This document shows positions 1 through 6,217 of a DNA stretch of 11,807 bases, in pieces. Each line of letters opens with the position of its first letter. Positions within the stretch are counted from its first letter, which is position 1. A program made the translations under genes and the position numbers. The notes beneath the pieces are model-generated. The model made no database searches. It was not told the DNA's origin and saw only the letters and a list, made by a program, of their open reading frames with translations. The stretch spans positions 1-11,807 of the forward strand of contig CAJWSE010000027.1 of assembly GCA_913046275.1 (NCBI GenBank). The letters run 5' to 3'. This stretch comes from an uncultured Phycisphaerae bacterium (GTDB taxonomy: Bacteria > Planctomycetota > Phycisphaerae > Phycisphaerales > SM1A02).

Positions 1-236
1 GAAAGAATAATTTCTTGACCCTGCTGAATGCCCATTGATTCAAGCAAGATGTGCATTGCGCTATGTGCAGAATTGGTCGATATCCCGTATGTACTTCCAG
101 CGTGCAGGGCAACAGATTTTTCAAATTGAGACGTCCAAGATCCAAGTGTAAGTTGTTTAGATTGTAGTGCATCACTGGCCGCTCGAATTTCTCGATTGGT
201 AATGTCAGCACAACTTAGGGGAATATTAGTGGACAC
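1..236 (-). CDS. DegT/DnrJ/EryC1/StrS-family PLP aminotransferase, N-terminal part
   Basis: The reverse strand reads 78 codons from a GTG start, beginning STNIPLSCADITNREIRAA, followed by LQSKQLTLGSW, FEKSVALHAGSTYGISTNSAHSAMHI and MGIQQGQEIIL. This is the standard N-terminus of the DegT/DnrJ/EryC1 fold-type I aminotransferases: 'IPLS..DIT..EI..', then 'L..G.WT..FE', then the substrate and PLP-phosphate region, then 'G...G.EII'. Family members transfer an amino group to keto-sugars for surface polysaccharides or antibiotics. The catalytic lysine and the C-terminus lie outside the window, so the substrate cannot be named. The GTG is the first start possible, because the in-frame codon three positions upstream is the stop of the preceding gene. 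The 6-bp gap to that gene suggests co-transcription. No clear Shine-Dalgarno sequence is visible. Recognition of the family is firm; its exact role is not. Confidence 0.85.
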   Translation of the reverse strand, partial: MSTNIPLSCADITNREIRAASDALQSKQLTLGSWTSQFEKSVALHAGSTYGISTNSAHSAMHILLESMGIQQGQEIIL

Positions 237-242
237 AGGTGT

Positions 243-1733
243 TTATTTAGGACTAACTGCGGCAAGTGCCTTATCTGCAAGACCCATCCGTTTTAAGTAC
301 AGCCAGGCTGCTTGTGTTTCAAGCGCTGGGCTTAAATGTCCGCCTCCAGCCGCGATAATTCCAAGGTAGTCTTGGTCATTTTCAGGTAATGCTGCAGTTC
401 CTCGAGCAACGAGAAGCAGAGTCATGATGTCTGGTTTGTTTAAACCAATTCGGCGAATTTTGACTGCTTGTTTAGATATTTCTTCGTCAGGTAATTGCAA
501 CATTGCAAGGAGGAGAAGCTGTTGTTGTTCACTGTCATCCTCTGTTTTTTGCAGTAGTTCCCAAGCTGCATCTTGATCAGTTTCGATAAGTCGAATGAAC
601 GCTTGTATCGCGGAAGTATTTCTGCGTGGATTTGATTGTTCAGGAATTGAAGCAATCTCAGTATAAAAGATATTTGCGTTTTCGCCTTCAAGCTTTTTTT
701 TAGACACGCGGAATGCCCAGTCCGTTGAGGCTCGGTGACCTTGCTTAACAAGATTCGCAAGTTGTTCCGTATCGTTAAGGGTAATGTCGTTTTGTGGTTT
801 ATTAATATTCCCAGCACGCACCATTGTTCCAAGTAGATTGTCGTCCAAATCAATTTTTAAACGTGCAATTTGGGTTTCTGTGGGGACTATTCCCGCTTCG
901 AGAAGAAGCAGTAAATAACGAACTTGATCTTTTCGATCTGGATCCGTGGAGAACGCGGTCTCCCATGCCTGAAGACCTGCATTTTGGTCAACAGTCAGCA
1001 GGGTAAATAACGCCCAATATCGTTCTTGTTCAGTAATAGCAATTGCATTTTTTTCGAGAAGCAATTGCAGCCAATCAGCGCTCGATACTAGTTTGTATTG
1101 CCTGATTAAGAGGAGTGTTCGTAGAAGCGCAGTGCCACGATCGGGTCTTGTAGCCCTGCGGAGGTTTTGGGTTGTTCGCTCGATGACACCCTGGTCTTCG
1201 GAAAGTAGTGCAGCGAACATCGCAACACTTAGGTCTGTATTGCTTGAGAGTTCTTTGAGCATTTTAAGATTCGTAGTGCCTTCAAGTATGAGTAAATCTG
1301 CAAGAAGCAAAAGGCGTGGCGAACTTTCAAGGTAGGGCCAATTGAGTAATGTTTCAATTTGTTCTTTTTTAAACAAGCCGTCATCTAGGCCCTGGGAAAC
1401 TACATGCTGTCGAGCAGCAGGAGAAATTTGTTGAATCAGCCAAGGGTCAACAGTTTTTTCGTTACTTAATTCAGCCAGGCCAAGAACCGCATGAACTTGG
1501 ACAGCCCAGTCGGAGTGCTGTGAAAATTGGTGGAAGAAGGGGCGTAAATCAGGATCTCGCAATGATCGTAAAGCGGAGAGACTTAACAAATGTTGCCCGT
1601 CTTTTTGTGATGTCGTCGCTCGATGAAGTTGGCGCAATGCTGCGTCTGTATGGTCGCTTTCTCTATCGGCCAATACACTTGATGTGAGTGTAAGCAAATT
1701 GCCAAGCAAGAAAGTTATCGCCAAAAATCTCAT
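243..1733 (-). CDS. Secreted helical-repeat (HEAT-like) hypothetical protein
   Basis: This is a 496-residue protein of unknown function. Residues 1-22 form a signal peptide with a short basic n-region (MR), a hydrophobic core and a probable cleavage site after V-L-A, so it should be exported. The rest is rich in Leu, Ala, Gln and Glu, with repeated amphipathic helix pairs such as 'SLSALRSLRDPDLRPFFHQF', 'WAVQVHAVLGLAEL' and 'TALLRTLLLIRQYKLV'. This resembles a HEAT or TPR-like alpha-solenoid; no catalytic motif or later membrane segment was seen. It starts 121 bp downstream of dnaA on the same strand and ends 6 bp before the aminotransferase start. It may therefore be read through from dnaA or have its own promoter; no convincing -35/-10 pair was found. 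The helical-repeat call is based on sequence texture only. A scaffolding or envelope role would be a guess. Confidence 0.75.
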   Translation of the reverse strand: MRFLAITFLLGNLLTLTSSVLADRESDHTDAALRQLHRATTSQKDGQHLLSLSALRSLRDPDLRPFFHQFSQHSDWAVQVHAVLGLAELSNEKTVDPWLIQQISPAARQHVVSQGLDDGLFKKEQIETLLNWPYLESSPRLLLLADLLILEGTTNLKMLKELSSNTDLSVAMFAALLSEDQGVIERTTQNLRRATRPDRGTALLRTLLLIRQYKLVSSADWLQLLLEKNAIAITEQERYWALFTLLTVDQNAGLQAWETAFSTDPDRKDQVRYLLLLLEAGIVPTETQIARLKIDLDDNLLGTMVRAGNINKPQNDITLNDTEQLANLVKQGHRASTDWAFRVSKKKLEGENANIFYTEIASIPEQSNPRRNTSAIQAFIRLIETDQDAAWELLQKTEDDSEQQQLLLLAMLQLPDEEISKQAVKIRRIGLNKPDIMTLLLVARGTAALPENDQDYLGIIAAGGGHLSPALETQAAWLYLKRMGLADKALAAVSPK

Positions 1734-1854
1734 ATTATGATTGTAGCATCAAAATCTCATCTAATTCACTTGCGGAGATGGTTAATAGAGAAGCAGTTAT
1801 ATCCTTTGGCTTACTCTCCCAGAGCCATTTTTCGTGCTCCGCCACCGTTCTGAG

Positions 1855-3258
1855 CTACGATCTTCTCTCATCAACGCTCTCATTCGCTTTAGATCGTACG
1901 GCCCATGTCAATTGATCGATGGTTTCTCTAACATCTATATCTTCGCTATTAATCTTACGAATAGGACTCGCGCTATCAAGGATTGCAGTGATTCTTTTTA
2001 CGGTTGCGTGTGCGGTCGAATGATTTTTTCTGCCTAATGCCTTTGCGAGTTCTGGATAACTACTCGTTGTAAGTGTTCTACCAAGGTAAGTTGCTATGCT
2101 TCTCCAAAACACTATTCTTGCAGCTCTGGAAGATCCTTTTAGGTCCTGTGGCGAGAGCGCTGCTCGTTTCGCAGTAACTTCTATGATATGTGCCATACGT
2201 ATGGGAAGCATTGTCGGAGGAGTTTTGCGTAGTAATCGTTCAACGCCGTCGATTCCGATTGTGGCATTCGCTTCGTTCATTAAAAGCGATGCAGTTGCTT
2301 TTAATCTGGTGACGGCGCCTTCGATTTCTCTGACAGATCCAACTGCTTGTCCAGCCAGGTGGTCCATTGCAGATTTAGACATAGAGATATTGAATTTCAT
2401 GCAGAGTTTTTGTATTATTTTGCACCTGGTATTTCGATCAGGGCGTTTGACTTCAGCAATCATCCCAGCGACAAAACGATTTGACAGGGATTGATTGAGA
2501 CTTCGAATCAATCTAGGGTCTGCGTCGGATGCAAGGACAAGTTTCGTTCCTCTCAAATCAGCGGTATCGATTGTATGGAGGAGTTCTTCTTGTGTTTTTG
2601 TTTTATTTGCTACAAAATGTACATCATCAATCGCAAGTAAATCAAGATTTCGATATCTAGTCCTAAAACGAGCAAATTCACCCGTTCGTGAACTGGCGAT
2701 GAATTCATTTGTGAATTGCTCGGCTGTGACATACCGGACTTTTTTCGAAGTGGTTTTTAGTGCTTGATGACAGATTGCTTGAAGTAAATGGGTTTTGCCA
2801 ACCCCACATAAGCCATGAATAAATAGAGGGGAAATTGTTTTGCCCTCTTCGGTGGTTATTTGTTTTGCAGCCGTCCATGCAAGCTGATTGCAGCTACCAA
2901 CAATAAAATCTTCAAATTGCATTAAATTTCGTTTTGTTTGTTTTGGCTTGCTCTTACTTAATTTCGCATTAGTCCCCGTGTTCGTAGAAGCTCTGCCGGC
3001 GCAGGCTTTTTCTTTTGATGAAATGTGGACTGCTATTTCTTTACCGTAGATTTGATTAGTGGCATTTTGTAGTGTGGGTGCAAAACGATCAGTAATCCAT
3101 CCAGCAGCTAATGGAGTAGCAGCCACAAAATTAACCTGCTCCTTATCACAATGAAATTCGGTGTCTGAAAACCACATTCGATATGGTTGCTCGCCAATTG
3201 AATTGCTAATACATTTTCTTAGCTGTTGTTCAATTTGTAAGTGAGCAGAGTTGGACAT
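1855..3258 (-). CDS. dnaA: Chromosomal replication initiator protein DnaA
   Basis: DnaA binds origin boxes, oligomerises with ATP, melts the origin and recruits the helicase. The protein is 467 residues, the usual length. Domain I is residues 1-80 and includes the 'YRMWF' helix; a Lys/Ser/Thr-rich linker covers about 83-110. The AAA+ domain III carries Walker A GLCGVGKTHL (149-158), Walker B LLAIDDVHF (207-215), a sensor-1 'LVLASDADPR' (240-249), the arginine finger in 'LSNRF' (R261) and sensor-2 'GSVREIEGAVTR' (307-318). Domain IV has the basic region 'SSRAARIVFWRSIATYL' (376-392) and the helix-turn-helix signature 'GRKNHSTAHAT' (409-419). The usual form is close to 'GGRDHTTVLHA', so several DNA-contact positions differ: D to N, and by alignment A440 to T and Q408 to S in E. 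coli numbering. The ATPase motifs are intact. dnaN is not adjacent. The roughly 840-bp non-coding region upstream is the likely origin. Confidence 0.97.
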   Translation of the reverse strand: MSNSAHLQIEQQLRKCISNSIGEQPYRMWFSDTEFHCDKEQVNFVAATPLAAGWITDRFAPTLQNATNQIYGKEIAVHISSKEKACAGRASTNTGTNAKLSKSKPKQTKRNLMQFEDFIVGSCNQLAWTAAKQITTEEGKTISPLFIHGLCGVGKTHLLQAICHQALKTTSKKVRYVTAEQFTNEFIASSRTGEFARFRTRYRNLDLLAIDDVHFVANKTKTQEELLHTIDTADLRGTKLVLASDADPRLIRSLNQSLSNRFVAGMIAEVKRPDRNTRCKIIQKLCMKFNISMSKSAMDHLAGQAVGSVREIEGAVTRLKATASLLMNEANATIGIDGVERLLRKTPPTMLPIRMAHIIEVTAKRAALSPQDLKGSSRAARIVFWRSIATYLGRTLTTSSYPELAKALGRKNHSTAHATVKRITAILDSASPIRKINSEDIDVRETIDQLTWAVRSKANESVDERRS

Positions 3259-3550
3259 GAAAAACCAATTCCAAGTAGGTTAATGTGAGTTTGCGCATAT
3301 ATTCCTTCAAACTTCCCATCAACAGCAAGGTGTATTTGCAAAGAATTATTGTAATGAGAATCCATTACCACACCGTTCTGGAGGGATCTGCTCGTCCTTA
3401 AGCAGTTTGCGGAGAGTAGCGAATATTGCATGCGTTGCAAAGAGGTGATTAAAGAGGCCGTGCTTATTTTAGAGATCCCGAGGGCTGTAAGTGCAGTGTT
3501 TTACTATACAAACGCGTCGAAAGAAAAAAACATTTTCTGATTACGAAGAA

Positions 3551-3606
3551 TTGTCAACAACGTGTGGACAACTTATGGATGAGTGCTCATTTCTGTTTTA
3601 TTATTA
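3551..3606. other. DnaA-box cluster with adjacent AT-rich triplets (putative oriC core)
   Basis: TGTGGACAA at 3563-3571 is the complement of TTGTCCACA, one mismatch from the TTATCCACA DnaA box. Four bases before it, TTGTCAACA at 3551-3559 is a second, two-mismatch match in the opposite orientation. From 3591 the sequence turns AT-rich, with three TTA triplets at 3598-3606, which read TAATAATAA on the other strand. These could serve as an unwinding element of the DnaA-trio type. The box matches are seen directly; the origin function is inferred from them and from the neighbouring dnaA. Confidence 0.45.
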
Positions 3607-4054
3607 TGAAGTTATGCCAAGAGTTTCGTGTAACTGCGGGCGTATTTGCCTTGTCTGTCGCAAGCGAAAAGGTGGAAAGTCTATAGTATTTACTATATTT
3701 CACTACTCGAGTAACTAGCGTGTTTCTCATTTCAGGACGACTAGCTTTTGGTGTGCGGCCTAGAGGTACAAGATCGATTTCTCTGATTCTAGAGCTGGAT
3801 GTAGAAGGAGTGCTCCTGATTGAACTCTTGCAAGTCTTGTAATAGCCAACATTTGTGGTTTGAACATGCTTTAGTCTTTGTGATCTGCAATTATTTAGTA
3901 CATTGGCCGTGTCCAGTGAATTTATGGGCAATCAATCAGCCTCTGGTTGGCATAGTGTTTCCAGCAAGCATGTGGGTAGGCGTCCTTTCATGACCAAGAG
4001 CGGCAGTTGGCTGCTTCTAGATGTCTATTTCTCTGGACAAGCATCACGAAGCAT

Positions 4055-4088
4055 CCTCCTACTGCTAGAATGAGCTATTGCTAGGAGG
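4055..4088 (+). promoter_or_regulatory. Putative SD-sequestering hairpin upstream of the 4096 gene
   Basis: CCTCCTA at 4055-4061 is perfectly complementary to TAGGAGG at 4082-4088, which contains the AGGAGG Shine-Dalgarno sequence of the gene starting at 4096. The 20-nt interior can add U.G and G.U wobbles and a three-pair TAG/CTA stem (4066-4068 with 4075-4077) closing a six-base loop. In RNA this gives a nearly continuous imperfect hairpin hiding the ribosome binding site. Such an arrangement usually makes translation depend on melting or rearrangement of the hairpin, for example by temperature, a ligand, a protein or an sRNA. The pairing is seen; regulation is inferred. Confidence 0.5.
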
Positions 4089-4095
4089 AATCATA

Positions 4096-4767
4096 ATGCG
4101 ATTGTCCAATTATTTAATCATTCTTTTATTGCTTTCATGTGCTTTTCAAAAAAGCGAAGCGCATCCAATTGCCACTGATCGTGCTGAAAGATGGCAACTT
4201 GATTTAAGCACAGGCGATTTGCGTTTTTATCGCGACCTTGAAACAGGGGTTGGTTATTGGCTACTTGTTTATGAAGTGGAAAATTCAACCGGTGAAGATC
4301 GACGATGGGTTCCGCAGTTTGATTTAGTCACAGATAAAGGTGAGATTATTTCAGAAGGGGATAATGTCTCACGTGCAGTTCAATTACATGTTTTAGATAT
4401 TTTTGGCGACCCATTGATGAAGACCCAATCTGATGCAAGTGGGCCTATTCTTCAAGGTGAAGAGAATGCCATACGCAGCATTGCAATCTGGAAAGCGAAC
4501 AATGAGGATGTGCGCCAAGTACAGGTTTTCGCCTCAGGGGCAAGTGGAGATACTGCAGAAGTGGAGCATCCAATCACAGGCGAAAAAAAGAAGCTTCATC
4601 GTGTAGTTCAGCTTTCCTGGACTGTTGATGGTGGAGTAGACCAGCTTATTCTAAAGCCCTTGCCAGTAAGGCCGGTGAGTTCTGGAACAAGTGTAAGAGA
4701 TCTCACGGCAAGTTCCAAAGGCTTGATAAGTGGAACGAATGTGTCTCGGAAGTGGATTTTTAGGTAA
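4096..4767 (+). CDS. Exported hypothetical protein, planctomycete-type
   Basis: A 223-residue protein of unknown function. The start is ATG 4096, because a perfect AGGAGG lies 7 nt upstream; the in-frame TTG at 4078 precedes that site and is unlikely. Residues 1-22 are an export signal (hydrophobic 5-17) with probable cleavage after S-E-A. The stretch L-L-S-C15 could instead be an imperfect lipobox, so a lipoprotein is possible. The mature part has a beta-rich core with 'GVGYWLLVYEVENSTGED' (51-68), 'PQFDLVTDKGEI' (73-84), 'GPILQGEENAIRSIAIW' (116-132) and 'VFASGASGD' (144-152). It reads like a secreted family recurrent in planctomycetes ('YW.LVY.V.N.TGED ... LVTD.G ... GE.NA..S.AIW'); this is recalled, not searched. 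No enzyme motif was recognised. It is the first plus-strand gene after the putative origin, and translation may be controlled by the hairpin over its SD. Confidence 0.8.
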   Translation: MRLSNYLIILLLLSCAFQKSEAHPIATDRAERWQLDLSTGDLRFYRDLETGVGYWLLVYEVENSTGEDRRWVPQFDLVTDKGEIISEGDNVSRAVQLHVLDIFGDPLMKTQSDASGPILQGEENAIRSIAIWKANNEDVRQVQVFASGASGDTAEVEHPITGEKKKLHRVVQLSWTVDGGVDQLILKPLPVRPVSSGTSVRDLTASSKGLISGTNVSRKWIFR

Positions 4768-4791
4768 ACAATCAGGAAATATCGATTGGGG

Positions 4792-4820
4792 TTGAACTCC
4801 CAAAATTGTATTGATACAAT
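4792..4820 (+). promoter_or_regulatory. Sigma70-type promoter of rpmA-obgE with overlapping palindrome
   Basis: TTGAAC (4792-4797, four of six consensus bases) and TACAAT (4815-4820, five of six) are separated by exactly 17 bp. TGA just before the -10 gives an extended -10. The predicted transcript start is near 4827, leaving a leader of about 42 nt before rpmA. The -10 lies within a perfect palindrome, ATTGTAT-TG-ATACAAT (4805-4820), where a dimeric repressor could bind. The match is seen; activity is inferred. Confidence 0.65.
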
Positions 4821-4827
4821 ACGGAGC

Positions 4828-4845
4828 TCCCGTAAGTAAACGGGA
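4828..4845 (+). promoter_or_regulatory. Short leader hairpin upstream of rpmA
   Basis: TCCCGT (4828-4833) pairs fully with ACGGGA (4840-4845) across a six-base loop (AAGTAA). It falls at the very 5' end of the transcript predicted from the promoter just upstream. It could protect the mRNA end or bind a ribosomal protein for autogenous control. The following bases are only mildly T-rich, so a terminator is less likely. Confidence 0.45.
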
Positions 4846-4855
4846 TTTATTGCAC

Positions 4856-4861
4856 AAGGAG
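4856..4861 (+). promoter_or_regulatory. Ribosome binding site fixing the GTG start of rpmA
   Basis: AAGGAG lies 7 nt before GTG 4869. An out-of-frame ATG at 4864 is too close to the site and does not encode L27, so the GTG is the true start. Confidence 0.8.
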
Positions 4862-4868
4862 TAATGCT

Positions 4869-5141
4869 GTGGCCCATAAGAAGAGCGGTGGCTCAACCAA
4901 CAACGGACGTGATTCGAATCCTCAATATCGCGGGATAAAGCTTTATAGTGGTGAGACTGCAAAAGCGGGTTCAATTATTGTTCGCCAGTGTGGGACAAAG
5001 TTCAAAGCTGGTTATATGGTGCGTAGAGGCAATGATGACACCTTGTTTGCAACTGAACCTGGGAAAGTTCGCTTTCGCGGACGTTACGTCGATATCGTGC
5101 CAGCTGATGAATCTGTACCTCAGTTTACAGCAGTAAACTAA
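4869..5141 (+). CDS. rpmA: 50S ribosomal protein L27
   Basis: L27 sits at the peptidyl-transferase centre, with its N-terminal tail reaching the P-site tRNA. The 90-residue protein opens with the family signature [20 protein letters not shown], followed by '[30 protein letters not shown]' and '[24 protein letters not shown]'. Length and motifs are normal; there is no N-terminal extension needing cleavage as in Firmicutes. The GTG start is supported by AAGGAG 7 nt upstream. obgE follows after 17 nt, the classical arrangement. rplU (L21), usually directly upstream, is missing; here a promoter, a small hairpin and an exported hypothetical gene take its place. Expression probably starts at the promoter 4792-4820. 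Confidence 0.97.
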   Translation: MAHKKSGGSTNNGRDSNPQYRGIKLYSGETAKAGSIIVRQCGTKFKAGYMVRRGNDDTLFATEPGKVRFRGRYVDIVPADESVPQFTAVN

Positions 5142-5158
5142 ATTCTTTACGAACATAC

Positions 5159-6154
5159 ATGTTAGTTGATCGAGCCAGAATCTTTGTAAGGAGTGGCAAG
5201 GGTGGTGACGGATGTATGAGTTTCCGGCGTGAGAAATATATACCCAAAGGTGGTCCAGATGGTGGCGATGGAGGTGATGGCGGAAACGTTATTCTTGTTG
5301 GGGATCAAAGTATTGATACGCTATTGCCGTTGACACATAAGCCGCATTACCGAGCCGAGCACGGGAAACAAGGGAAGGGCAGTCAAATGCACGGTCGTAA
5401 TGGGTCGGATTGTATTGTGAAGGTTCCTTTGGGCACGCTAGTCAAAGAAGAATCCACTGGCGAACTGCTTGCAGACATTGCTGAGGATGGGCAGGAGCTG
5501 CTTGTAGCTCGTGGCGGGAAAGGGGGTTGGGGAAATGAACACTTTAAATCATCAACGAATCAAGCCCCTCGGGAAGTTACGCTCGGCGAACCAATTGAAG
5601 AATATATTCTCACACTTGAATTAAAACTTATTGCAGACATTGGTCTTGTAGGCTTACCAAATGCTGGCAAGTCGACTTTGCTTTCAACTATTTCAGCGGC
5701 AAGGCCCAAAGTGGCAGATTACCCATTTACGACATTGCAACCGCATCTAGGCATTGCTGAATTGGATTTAAAAAGGCGGCTTGTAATTGCCGATATTCCA
5801 GGGTTAATTGAAGGTGCTGCGGGCGGTGCAGGACTAGGTCACCGTTTTCTTAAGCATGTAGAGCGAACAGGAGCGCTGCTTCACTTGGTAGACGTCATGC
5901 CGATTGATGGTAGTGACCCGATTGCAAACTATAGAACTATTCGCGAAGAGCTTGAAAATTATTCACCTGAGCTTGCGAGCAAAGATGAAATTGTCGTGTT
6001 GAATAAAGTAGATTTACTTCCAGAGGATGAGCGAGATAATAGAATTCAATCAATTTCAAATGCGCTTTGCGTAGAGGTTATTGCCTCCTCAAGTGCGACT
6101 CGAGAAGGAATTCCTAGTGTGCTAGAGCATGCGTGGAAGCTTTCAAAAAAATAA
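5159..6154 (+). CDS. obgE: Obg/CgtA-type GTPase
   Basis: An essential GTPase of late 50S assembly, also linked to stress and replication control. The 331-residue protein starts with the glycine-rich Obg fold (1-158; 'RSGKGGDGCMSFRREKYIPKGGPDGGDGGDGG' and 'VARGGKGGWGN'). The GTPase domain follows with G1 GLPNAGKST (165-173), G2 TT (191-192), G3 DIPG (212-215), G4 NKVD (282-285) and a G5 around 'SSSATREG' (310-317). All nucleotide-binding motifs are intact. The protein ends right after the G domain, so the variable C-terminal OCT domain of some Obg proteins is absent. The gene starts 17 nt after rpmA and lacks an evident SD, so it is probably translated from the rpmA transcript. Confidence 0.97.
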   Translation: MLVDRARIFVRSGKGGDGCMSFRREKYIPKGGPDGGDGGDGGNVILVGDQSIDTLLPLTHKPHYRAEHGKQGKGSQMHGRNGSDCIVKVPLGTLVKEESTGELLADIAEDGQELLVARGGKGGWGNEHFKSSTNQAPREVTLGEPIEEYILTLELKLIADIGLVGLPNAGKSTLLSTISAARPKVADYPFTTLQPHLGIAELDLKRRLVIADIPGLIEGAAGGAGLGHRFLKHVERTGALLHLVDVMPIDGSDPIANYRTIREELENYSPELASKDEIVVLNKVDLLPEDERDNRIQSISNALCVEVIASSSATREGIPSVLEHAWKLSKK

Positions 6155-6207
6155 CTTACTTCTAGCTTATTTATATAGCCAATTACTTTACTATGTAATT
6201 ATAAAAC

Positions 6208-6212
6208 GGAGG
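6208..6212 (+). promoter_or_regulatory. Ribosome binding site fixing ATG 6218
   Basis: GGAGG ends 5 nt before ATG 6218. A TTG three bases earlier would leave only 2 nt of spacing, so the ATG is preferred. Confidence 0.7.
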
Positions 6213-6217
6213 TCTTG

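Larger units (their letters stand above)
3259..4095. other. Long intergenic region, candidate oriC region
   Basis: About 840 bp lie between dnaA (leftward) and the next gene (rightward). Open frames here of 73, 75 and 114 codons show no recognisable domain, low-complexity composition and poor start contexts, and are treated as chance. The region contains a DnaA-box cluster near 3551-3606, two inverted repeats on the dnaA side (GTAATG/CATTAC at 3351-3368; TTGCA/TGCAA at 3426-3440), a weak box-like TGTGGGTAG at 3971-3979, a small GCAG-TTGG-CTGC hairpin near 4003-4014, and the SD-sequestering hairpin at 4055-4088. No match was seen to signatures of SRP RNA, tmRNA, RNase P RNA or a tRNA. The position next to dnaA, between divergent gene sets, fits an origin, but with so few canonical boxes this remains a proposal. 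Confidence 0.5.

Noticed and set aside
1807..1832. TGGCT/AGCCA stem followed by TTTTT on the plus strand
   Set aside because: It resembles a terminator only for plus-strand transcription, but no plus-strand gene precedes it. For dnaA (minus strand) there is no following U run.
3219..3440. 73-codon minus-strand frame overlapping the dnaA start
   Set aside because: It uses a different frame from dnaA, has no family resemblance and only a weak start context.
3491..3718. 75-codon plus-strand frame with a CxCxxxCxxC-like run
   Set aside because: The cysteine spacing hints at a zinc ribbon, but the frame contains the DnaA boxes, has no SD and no recognisable fold.
3587..3931. 114-codon frame on the minus strand in the dnaA upstream region
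   Set aside because: Ser/Thr/Arg-rich with no domain, no good SD, and it overlaps the putative origin.
4078..4095. TTG start for the exported protein at 4096
   Set aside because: It lies upstream of the AGGAGG site, and adding it would put residues ahead of a normal signal peptide.
6181..6200. AATTAC/GTAATT inverted repeat after obgE
   Set aside because: The six-pair stem is almost all AT and has no T run, so it is unlikely to end transcription.
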